The notes beneath the pieces were generated by a model. The model saw only the letters and a list, made by a program, of their open reading frames with translations. It made no database searches and was not told the origin of the DNA. From the NCBI GenBank assembly GCA_030549775.1, contig CM060171.1:8925289-8989288 (forward strand): a stretch of DNA of 64,000 nucleotides, given 5' to 3'. Source of the stretch: Tamarix chinensis. Taxonomy: Eukaryota > Streptophyta > Magnoliopsida > Caryophyllales > Tamaricaceae. The position numbers were made by a program, and so were the translations under genes. Positions within the stretch are counted from its first letter, which is position 1; every line of letters starts with the position of its first letter. Of this stretch, positions 13,801-25,800 are shown one piece after another.

Positions 13801-16800
13801 TAGAACTTAAGATCGTATTTATAAGCTAACCTATAGTCAAAACATAGCATAATAAAATGAAACAATATGTAAAGATAAGAATACCAAAATAAAATCATAA
13901 TAAAATTAAACTAAATAAACTAAGATTCTAAATAATACTCTTAAATATTCTAGTTGTGTGGGACCTATGGAAGGAGGTGTATCCATGTAGACCTAAACTT
14001 CCTTTCCAATAGTTTGAACCTAATCTATGAGCTCTATGGTAAAGTGGTGTGCTTTAGGCTAAACCGTCAGTCCAATTTGGTACTGGATTGCTAGTACTGT
14101 AAGCTAAAATTTTTGGATTTTTAAGTCAATCAAGTGTAAAATTGGTTCACTCATTTCAACCAATGTTGTCAGACCTAGGCAATAAAGTTAGGGTCGCTGC
14201 AGTTACAGTTGCGGTTTTACAATACGGAGTATCATGGATAATAAATACTACGTTGCTGTTGTCATGCCCTAACTTCTTAAATATCAGTCTACATTACTAA
14301 GGATCGGTGTGTTGTGCTTCACTATTGTGTATTGGTGATATTGCATATTTGTAGGCTCAAGATCTGATATATATAACTGATATATTAGCCAATATTTCAT
14401 TCCATAGTCAGACTGGTTGGACAACCTGGTTCATTTGGTCCAGTCCAGATTTTTTCTTTTCATTAGTTTTCTCTTGTACAAAAAAGGCTATATGGTATTA
14501 AATTAATGCTCTTTGATTATATTATTAATCCTCTATCACCTAAGCTATAACTTTTATTAATTTCAATATATTATTATATTATTTTAACTATAAGAAAAGA
14601 TCTAGTTGACTGAAGTCCGATACCGTGTCCAGGTTGATTTTTGGTTCTGTATTTTAATCAGAATCACAGGTGATAAGCTGACTGTGTCATTCTCCCCCCA
14701 GTAGAGAAATGTTCAGCCGCAAATTCTGAACCAACAATGAACAACGATGGCCCAAATCTTCATTTTTATCCCCCAAATAATCACATGGGTCTACCAGAAT
14801 ACAGACATCAAGCTCAACTGATATGCCCTTTTTGAGGGGATCCATCGGTAGGCTGAACCAGAGCACCATGGCTAGGCACATTTTGTTCTGGTCATTTCCT
14901 ATGCAGATTTGGTCACAATCAAAACACATAATCTTAATACTACTATCCCTGGAAAAAGTGTTGGTAGACTAGATGGTTTGATATAAGCCTTTCCAAAGGA
15001 TTGTTGTAAAAAATAAGTCTTTGTTTCTTCATTGTGAGAAGCAATGTAGAAACTTTGACCCGTTTAACTCATACCAGATGTCTTCATGAAGACCACCAAT
15101 ATACTAAATGACCTGCTGGTGTGGGTTTTTATCTAATGCACATTTGGCACTTCTGAAAATCTCACGTATAACTATCAATATCATGTGTGCCCATTTACAA
15201 CCTGCAAAATCAAGTATTCATATTATGCTTAGAGTTGATAGGCATGAACTTGTTAACGATAATTGATGTAGCTGGCTTCACTCAACCACCAGATCAAGTA
15301 GATGAAAACAAAGACGGTAGTTGAGGTTACTCCATCACATGCTAGCATGGCTGGTGAAGCAAGTAGTAGCCAGGAGGCCCATAAGAACTATCTGCTTATT
15401 CTGAGCCCTACAATAAGCAAACATATTTTTTACCATGTTGAATCCCTCAAAAAACTATTCTGAGTCTTCCCCCACATCAAAATCAGGAGGGGGTAATCTT
15501 CATACCATAGCAATCTGAGCACTATGGGGACAGAGAGCTTCAGGTGTGATAGTTGGAATATTAGGACTAGGCTCCTAACAACCATTTTGCTTGGCTTGGC
15601 CCCAAACAATGGAAGCTAGCTCGCAAAGTTTTTTAAATTGAGCATCATTATCCTCTTAAATGATAGATTTCTGAATTTCAGCTAAGTTACAATTTTTAAT
15701 TGCAAAGATTGGAGGTCTTTGTTCCTAATCATAATAAAATAAGGACAAAAACAAAAACAAAAATTTTTATTTCATTTTTTCTTTCAAGATACTACCAATA
15801 AAAATTTAAATCATGTTAATGGTACTAGTAGACAGGGAGAGAACCTACAGTTCCTCCGTCCTTAGTGACAAGCAGATCATATGACTTTGACAGCAAAGTT
15901 GATGAAGCGCAGCGGGGAAGGAAGGCAGTGCACAATCAACGCGAAATTGGTGACTTTAAGCAACACTCTGCGCTGACGATGATCCCGTTGTTAGAGGCTA
16001 CAGTATGCATTTGTTTCCAATGATGAGCATTGACGATTGGCGAACCATTTTCGAGACAAACCGTGATTCTAATTGGTGTTGACGATCATCAAGAAGGTAA
16101 CGTGCGCTGTGCTAGGAGGGTGTCAATTGTTGGGCCGAGTGCACATTGTGTTTGGTGGTGGCTTGGGCTGGTGGTGCAGTTGTGATGGGCGCATGTGCTG
16201 TAGTGGTGGCTGAACTAGGGGTAGGAGCAGTGGTGGTTTTGCTGGCAATGAGATTAAGGTGGGGGTTTGTAGTTGCTTTCTGAAATCTGACATCCCCCAC
16301 ACTCCAGCCTGCCCTGTCCTGCCCAGGTGAATTGGTGGCGGAATCAATTTGGCTCTAATACCAAATTAACATTTTAGCTTATGGTATTTGCCCAAAACCT
16401 CAACTAAAATTTTATTCATTTGAACTCAGAATTTAAAAGTATAACTTTAAAACCATATACATAGGTTAACCTATTTACCATAACCTACCTTAATCAAACA
16501 AAATAAAATATAAATATAATAACGGTTTGTCTCACGAGGGCTTTTGGGTACTTGCCAAGACTTAAATCTTTTACCTAAAATGGTATAACTAGTTCATTTA
16601 TTAAAAAACACAAGTAGATTGTTTATATTAAATAATTGTTTTCTTTCTGATTTTAGTAATGTTAACAAGTGGCCATAGACACTCATCAGGGAAGCCACTA
16701 TAATAATACCAAAATAAATTTATAACAAAATAAAATAAGCTAAGATTCTAGATAATAAATCTAAATCTTGTGGTCCCGTAGGTCTGCAGAAGAAGATATA

Positions 16801-19800
16801 TCCTTGTGGACTTGAACCTCCTTTCCTATTGTTTGGGCCTAAAACTACAAGCCCTCTGGTAGGGTGGCACATTGGCTGCATCAACATTCCTAGTCAATGG
16901 TCTAAACTCCCATTAAAGCTAATAATCAAAACAAAACCTTCTATCAAATGTTCTCCAGTCACAGGCATGATTGATGTTCTCTTCATTAACGATCCTGTAA
17001 GAATGACGCCATGTTTGCCTACCACACCATACATATGCCTCTATTGCCTCATTGAAGAAATATAGATTAGGATGTTGGCCTGTGTGAAATTTCTAGGATT
17101 CTCCATTGTCTTCTGCTATTTAGAGCATCCAAACAATCATTTGATAGCTCCTTTTGTATGCTGCATTGCCTGAAGAGTCGCTCTATAATGGCTTTTCTTT
17201 TACCACTGGGCATGCATGACCTGTGACTATTATCACTGTATCATTGCCTTGTATTGTTTTAAATTTGCGTAAGGGGAAAGTAGAGAACCTTTTAATCCAT
17301 TTGAAATACTATTACTGGTGAAATAATCTATGCTAAATTATGAATCTCTGCATTTATGGGCTAATATTCTTAGAAACACCCTAAGTATGTTACCTAATTA
17401 TCAACATATTCTAAACATCTTACTGCTACTGAAAATGGGACTAGAATTCAGACACAACATATAATTGATAGGTGACTATTGTAACTGTATTATTAATTTT
17501 TTTTTTCCTTCAACTAAAATATTACGAAGTTATGTAATGAAAGGGGGAAAAATGATGGAAGATGTTGTAGCTATTCAATACTCACTAATGTAAATGTCGT
17601 TAGTGTCACTATAACATGTAAATTCTAAAGAGTCAAACAGTACTTGGAAAAACATTCAATTACTGTTGACACTGGTTCATTGAAATAACTACTCCCTCCT
17701 TATTGAAAAGATTATAAATTTTGACCATTAATATATTTTAATATATATTGATAAATAATATAAAAAAAATAATGTTATAAAATATTTTTTAATATGGATA
17801 TACTCATTATATTTTCATAGCATAATATATTATACTTAAAGAGAAATTAATGGTCAAATTTTCTCTTCAAAATATGTGGTGGCAATCTTTATTAATATGG
17901 AGGTAGGATTTCTTTTGGGGGTAAATTAAAAACACAATATCCAATAACAAGTTACCATCAATTGGCATTGGTTATGTTTGGTTGTTTCTCGGAAAGTATT
18001 TTTTGTATTTGGTTTTCTAGAAAGAAAATTTTAAGAAAAGTTGATCATCATCATCATTGTTATTATTAATATTTGAATACCCTTCTATATTCAATAAAAA
18101 TTCAAAAAATAAAATAAAATACTGTATTAGACTTATTAGTACATGAAAAATTCCATGAAGTTTCTTAAAAATCATAATTTTTTTTACAAACTCAATACCA
18201 ATGTCAATTTTTTTATAGAAAATTTCTAAAATATTACATAAAAAATTACATTAATTTCCAAAAAAAAATTTAAAAATATTCCATATTCTGTTCCATTTCA
18301 TACACGACACAACAAACATAGATAAAAAAAGAAATAATTCTATGGTTGCTAATGTGCTCGTTAGTTCCGTTAAATATGAATAACCCGTTATTCCATCTTT
18401 TATGTACCTATTTGGTACAAACTATCAAAAACTGAATGATAAGAGCAAATAAAAATACATGCCAAAATTCATTCGTATGAGAACCTGTTATCATCAACTC
18501 AAACAAAACTAAAAAACTGTAGTTCACAATGAAATGTGCACATCCTACTACCATGAAAAAATTTGATAAAAAAATTACTAGATCCTTCACCCCGGTCCCA
18601 ACTTGCCATATCTCAAATAAGTCCTAGATCATACATACATCTTGCACATCTACTATAGTTCAAAAAATTAATCAGAAAACAATATGGTACCTGTATTCTT
18701 GATAGTCCCTTCTTCTTCCCACTGAAAATGCCACATCAAATTTGAGTTGAATAGGAGAAATGAAAAGGACAATAAACAAACTCTATACATCACTAACGAC
18801 ACAAAATAACTTCCTTATAATATCTCTTCCACGACCCTCCTCCATCGGCTCATAGTGAGGGAAATGCTCCCCACTCTTATTGAAATCAGAGAATTAACCA
18901 GCAAACACAATAAGAAGACAAACTTATTGAGCATCATATTTGCAAGGTACACCATTTAAACAAAAACAAAACAAACCATCACAGAAGTAGGTTGGACAAA
19001 CAATCAGATTCAAACTAATGAACTTGATTTAGCACTAATGACAACCTGCGATAACAACCAATACAGCTGTACACTCCCAAATAATTTAGAAAATAAAGCT
19101 AAAATAACCATTGTTTGAGCTCCAAAATCAACCAGCAAAATCACATACAAAAAATAGGACTATTCGTACAATTGCAATTGGAATGAAAAAATCAACTTAC
19201 AAAATATCATCAATGGCCCAGTAGCTCCCAATGACCATTCTGCATGCAAATTCTTACTAGAAAATCCACCAAAAAAATAAACAGAGGACCAGTCAATTAA
19301 ATCCTAGCAAAAAAGCATCCATTTCTAGATAGATCTTGCTTGGCCATAGCTTTGGCAGTCAAATTGGGACCTTTTTTGGTATTTACTTATTCAGTCTTGA
19401 ATCTCCTCTAATTTTGAATATAATTGAGCAAAATAGCTGCTTTCTCTGGCCCTTTCTCTCATTCTTGGCACCAAGCAACAACTAAATAAAATTATCTACC
19501 CCCGTCAGCTAATTGTTGCGAATGTCCCATATATTTCTTGAAAGCATAATTGCGCTATAAGCCAACCTGAGGCCATTGCAGAATCTACAGGGAGAAACAA
19601 TCCTCCACGCTTACACTATGTTATGACAATAATGGGATGAATTCATAGCAATGTCTTCCATGAGACATGTATACTAGAGTTCAACATGTCCATCTTTGCG
19701 AACAAAGTTTAATGTCAACATGCCCCCCATCCACCAAGTGGGCTTTATCATCAAGTGAACACAAGCAAAGTCTGTACATTTTATCCACAAAGCAGTAGGA

Positions 19801-22800
19801 CTCTAACTGTCAAGCAAAATCATATGGCAAAAGGCACACAAAAAAAGTCAAATAGTTGAAGAATGTCCCATATAGCTCTTGAAGACATACTCACTACCAA
19901 CTTTGACTTTCCCTGAATTCATTAAGCACAGGATATATGTTTTCAAAGTTTCTCTACGTTTTCTCTCAGACCTAAATGAAGAATACCAACAAATTAGTTA
20001 GGAACCAAATCCAACAGCATATTAGCTCAATATTCTACACAAATAACACTCAGGTAAACTGAATAGATCCAATTGACTATCACATTTGCATTTGCTTCTG
20101 TGAGAACAATCTTTCCAAAAGCAAATATCAACACCACAATGCCTAGGAACAATTGATCTTCTACCACCTAACACTCACTGGTCCAAAGCTTCAATTGGTT
20201 TCGCTGTTTGTGTATATGATATCTCTACTATAATTTAGTTTAGAGTTAAACCTTCATCAAAGTGTGATGTGACATGAGTAAAAGCAGTGAAAACGTTGAT
20301 TTCAAGTCTTAATCCTTTTTTTAACAAATAAAATTTTAAATCATAGCTGGAAAACCTCAAAAATAAAATTTCAGAGATTGAGCTCAGACCAAGAAAACCT
20401 ATGAGACTCTCGACCCAAACCCTCTGACTATCCGCAAGTATATCAACACTGCAACAAAAAGATCCCATCAACTAATAAAGAGCTAGCCAAATCAATCAAA
20501 ACATATAAGCGGCATGTACCTTCTATGATTTTTCATTTGTTTAGAATTTCCCAAATTAGATGGATGGAAACCTATAATTACTCCCTCGAATTCTTCTATA
20601 CTCATCTAATTAGTCCAATGCCTTGGGAAATGGAGAAATCGGAAAACTGATAAACAACATCAAAACCTAAAGTATGATTCCCATCAACAAATTGAAATTT
20701 CAAATCGAAAGAGGATTAGCTTTATTGTTCAAATTGAGCTAGTAGAGTTGCAGATCAAGTTGGTTGAGCCGACAGTTTTCTAACAGAAATCTTGGAGCTT
20801 GAACTCTATAGTCAAACAACTCGAAGATTATGCCATGGAGGAGTCATGAGAGTAGCAATTGTAGAAGATAGAAGATTGAATAGACAGAAGGCTGAAGAAA
20901 GAAGACCCGATGGACTTGGAGGGGAGGAGGAAGAGCTTGATGACGTTGAAGGAGGAGGAAGGTGAGCAACAGCCTTGAGATATGGAGGAGCAATGTCGAG
21001 GAGGAGCTCAGAAATTTTTTCTTATGTTTAGGTTAGGAAAAGTTGCTAGTATCACTTTCCCTATCTTGTTACTTGATATTTTCTCTCCACTTTATTTTCC
21101 ACCCAAGCAAACAAATGGAAACTATTTTCCATTCAATTTTTTTCCTTTCCTCATGATTTTCCAGGGAATCAAAAGACACCTTACACTTGACTATTTGAGC
21201 AAATACAGATCAAATTGTATATGAGAATCAAGCTTGTCAAAAAAAAAAAAACCACATAAAAGAGATGTATATAATAGTTGCTTAAAATAGGATATGATGG
21301 CTGCAATATGCAACAACAAATTACCACCAATACATTATGTTCTGATGCAATGTACGGGTATATGAAAATAAAATACATACAATATTCTTGAAATATAACT
21401 AGGAAATTTTATGATTACTGTAATAGGAATAAATAATATCATAAAAGTATATGGAATTAAGATAGTAAATAAAAATTACAAAACATTGATTAATAAGTAA
21501 TATCATTCTTTAGAGTTTTACAAATAAAAGATATAAGTTTTCTCAAATTATACTGTAGATATAAGATATAAGTTTTCTTTCTCATTTTTGTATATTCTCT
21601 TCATACAACCCTTTAAGAAAACTAACTTCAGAGAGGAAATCCTCCCTCATTCTTGCATATAGCAATATAATTTAAGGAAATGCATATTATAAGAAATTTT
21701 CTACTATTCTCAAATTATAGTATATATTGATTTGCATTCTTTAGCCACCTCCAAATTTTCACATGAATTCATCTTTAAATGACTCGCAGGTACATAATTT
21801 TTAAAATTGTGAATACCAAACCTGTTATAAAATCCTAGTCCAGATAAAATGATTTATACAATCACAACTTTGAAATAGGAAATCACCACTCTTGAAGTTG
21901 TGTTTGGCATTGAGGAGACTATAGTCACTATTCTCAAATTATGACTTCATTTCAGCTGATTGGACCCATTACTGTTGGAAAATTTCAAAATTATTCTTTC
22001 CCTTTATTATAATTTACTATAAAGTTCTTTGAGACATATAACAAATATTCAACTACATAGCCTGAAAATATCAATATGAATCATTTCATTTCATCTCCTG
22101 AATGTAATGTATGTGTGATAACCATTTCCATCTTTTGAGATGGATTACCGTCTAATTAATCCTTATCTATGAGATATAAGTACAATGCCACCTACAAATT
22201 GACAATATAATAATTTAGTTTCGTAAATATGAAGTTTTTAGGCAAACTAATATGCTTTCAGTTTAGAAGCATATGAAAAATACTAAAATCAGGAAAAAAT
22301 ATAGTTTGAACATTGCAATACATGCTACATTTTAAAATTAGGAAAAAAGCAAAAACTTAGAGAATTGTATCTATATCGAAATAGCATTCTATTACAATAA
22401 TTCTAATAGATAAGAAAATTATGAAACCAAAAATAAGGAAACAAAAAGTGCATTGAACTCCTAGGAGAAAAACTTTAAATTAGAAAATACTAATCTACAA
22501 AAATCAACTTGTGCATCTCAATCTAACAAATGGAAATTTGATTAACATGGTTATGTAATCAAGAAAAAGGAAACAACTAGGGAATTAGAAGTGGGGCAAA
22601 GAGAAGGGAAGCCTGAATTTAGTAACTAGTATTCTAGGTTTCAGGAATTCAAAAGAAAAATAAAAATAAATGGGAACTCGTGACTAAAGTAGAAGTAACT
22701 GGAAATAGAAGTCAAAAATCCAGGAGAAAGAAAATTAGAAATGGTGACATACATTGGAGGAAATGAAAGAATATAAAGGCAATAACTCATCATAGTATAA

Positions 22801-25800
22801 AGGCAATAACTCATCATAGTATAATTTAGTGGCCATGTCCTTGTCTTTGATTTCTTACCATTTTGTAGCCTCCTTCAGTTGGGGTTTTATTTACCAGCCC
22901 TTTCATAAATTTTCTTATCAAAATTTATCCTTTTTCTATACCTTCTTTTCCTTCAAAAGACAAACAAATATGTTTCATATATATATATATATATATATTT
23001 AATTTACAGTTGCAATGCTTGTAAATGATTATAACTTTTCAGGAGCTATGCAGCGTGAGAGTAATGGTGAGAGCAAGCAATTAGTTGGAGAACACTCCCT
23101 TTGTTGGAAAGAAGTTGCTATCAATGGAATGAGACTTTTTTTTTTAGAATAAAATCTGCATCCAAATGACATGGGAAAACATTTCAATTTGGGGGAGAAG
23201 TTTTTTTTATCTATATTTTTACTAAACATATAGGAGGAGAAGTTAATTGAGGGTAATATTCAAAGAGCAATAGAACAAAGTCCAGAGATTACTGTGGTCT
23301 GTCATAAATAGGAGAGAAAGATGGGTAGTTAAGGAAGGAATTGAGAGAGTTTCTAAATTGGGGAGGTAGGATTTTAGTCTTGAGATAAATTAGGAATGTA
23401 ATTTTATTTATAGGGAAAACCAAACTTTTAACAAAATGGAGAGACAAATGAGTTATTTTTGAGGAATTGAGAAATAGTATTTGTTAATTAACAATGAATA
23501 TTTTAGTATTCCAATAATTGGGTATCTAATTTTTATTTTTGATAACAAAATTTCAATAAATTGGTGAATTATATGGGTGAATTATCAGATGGATTAAGAA
23601 AGAGAGTGTGTTAATGGAAAAGTGAATATTTTAGTCCTTGTAAATTAGACTTTTATTGTTAAGGAAAAGGTAAATTCTAAAGAGAGGGAAGAAAAGTAGA
23701 AAGTTTGTGGATTTGACGTTAGAAGACAATGAACAAATTCTGCATCCAATGATGGGAGCAAACAACTGGTTGTAGGTGGAGAGAAGGCTTATTTGGGTGA
23801 AAAGAAGATGCTATGAATGGGTAGCCCTCATCTTTAAAATAAAATTTGCATCTGAATGGCATTGGAAAACAATTCAATATAAAGGGATTTAGGGAAGTAT
23901 TTGAAGAGAAATAGAATGGAGTCGAGAGGTATAAGAACTTTCATAAATTGGAGAGAAAGATAGGGTAACTAACGAACTGAGATTGTGCTGCAATATTTCA
24001 GCCTTGCGACAGACTAAAAAGTAGGAATGTATTTATAGCAAAATCATAATCTTCCAATAAGTAGGAGAGAGAAATTTTGGCAAAAGTGTTAATTAATGTT
24101 TCATCATTTTGTCCTTCAATAATTGGGTATCAAAATTTCATTTATGATGAATAATTTCTTCTATTAAATTGGGGAGAAGTATGGGTTAATTAGGGAAGGG
24201 ATTGGGAACTAGTGTGTGTGTGTTAATTGAGGAGTGAAACTTATATTCTTTTTGGTCATAGATGTACCCTTTTATTAAGGGGTTACACAAAATATCCCTA
24301 GTCCAATTTTCACTGTATTGAAAGTAGATTGCACGATATGGTCCTCTGTCTTTTTCTTTCCATCATGAAGAATCAATTAAATGTTGACAATTTAAATGAA
24401 ACTATAGGTTGTCTAGAAAATGTTTTTATTCTAACTGTCTTTGACTTTCAATTTATCTTCACCTTAAATAATCTTCAACGTTCAGTTCATCCTCTACCTC
24501 CATTCGGATCTGATAATTTTACTAAATTCCTCCAGCTTCAGCTTCTTCTTCTACAATTCTATTGCTTTCCTACATATATGTTAACGAACGACGATTATGG
24601 CAATGGGCAATATCTTCAAAATGACTTATGCAATGAAGAAACTCTGAAACAGTTCTCCAATTAATGATACTTAACATTGATACGAGTGTAATGTCATCAG
24701 AAAAATTGAGACTTTTTCATTTTGCAGATATGAAAACCAGGTTCATATTCTCCACCTGGTATGAATGTTCATTTATTGTCAGAAACTCTCCGGCATGCCA
24801 TAAATGTCTTCTATGACTGAAGTATGATTGTCCTTTATCATTTGAATAGAATCAAAGCTGCGTGGACCTCACTTTTTACTTTCCTGTTTATAATGTCACC
24901 GTGGGGCCTTTCTCCTTGAATGATTTTGTACTTTTTATATTGCCTCATTGTTTTCTTTATTGGCATGTGATTGCAGCCATCCACCAGAAAGAAGGGATAT
25001 CTGCAAAGCGTCAGGGCCGTCCACGTAAACGACGTACTTCACTGGGAAGGAAATTATTTAATGAGCAAAGTTCAGGTGAAGAAGATGGAATTAGTTCTTC
25101 CGACCATGAAGGTCCAGATGAACAGGATGAGGAGGAAGAGGAGGCTCCATTGATACATACAATCAGGTCATCATCCAAGTTGAGATCGCTAAAGGTCCGT
25201 AGGGATGAGAACAGAGACCAGACAAGAGTAGAAGGCTCAGGACAGGGAACGGATACCATGACTGCTTCTAGAACGTCAGGTGAGGGTGAGTCATTATGCG
25301 TGGTTTTTTCCTGATCCTAAATGTTTCAGAGTGAATGAGATGCAAGGTCAATAATGTGATTTTTCCCTCCTCATCTATGCATGGGTGAATGAGACGAGGT
25401 AATACTGTTTTAGAATTAGACGGGATATTCATGATATAGTTTCTGATCCTAAAGGTAAGGATGTGTTTATACTGTTCAGAATTTATCCATGCAGCTCATG
25501 TTTCATTATTGGTGTAGGCTGATGGGCTTCCAACTTTTGAGCGGGTATATCCATCAGGTATTTAGGTGTTGAAGTAACCTCTCAAGCTAACCTTTAAATT
25601 AAAAGGGGGAAATAAAACATGAAAATATAGAGACATGAGTTACAGAAAGTTATGTTGGCCCGGGTTTGCATTCGGACTTCAGTGACATTGTTATTAGGCT
25701 TTCGTTTCTGTTCACTCTGGCTGATGTAGTACTTCCAGAATTTATGCCTTCTGCTAATGAAAATGGCTGCTGGTCGAGAATACCTGCTAATGACATTGCT

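Larger units (their letters stand above)
12640..24976. other. SCC3 intron 20 (12.3 kb), filled with transposon remnants
   Basis: This intron separates the body of the protein from its basic/acidic tail. It contains an LTR-like segment (12.8-13.24 kb), two related dispersed repeats (13.7 and 16.4 kb), a Stowaway-like MITE (17.69-17.91 kb), a possible ~3 kb non-coding unit (17.95-21.2 kb), a 24-bp perfect tandem duplication (22.77 kb) and a ~0.5 kb duplicated block (23.07-24.24 kb). I found no frame in it with convincing protein similarity. Very long introns are known in repeat-rich plant genomes. Confidence 0.85.

Noticed and set aside
14687..14929. 80-codon minus frame in intron 20
   Set aside because: Briefly considered as a retrotransposon gag or transposase piece, but neighbouring sequence gives no supporting motif.
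16123..16347. 74-codon minus frame, Pro/Leu-rich
   Set aside because: Overlaps another open frame in the same GT-rich stretch. No domain.
24329..24664. 111-codon + frame inside SCC3 intron 20
   Set aside because: No recognisable motif. It is upstream of exon 21, and the SCC3 frame runs correctly from exon 20 to 21 without it.
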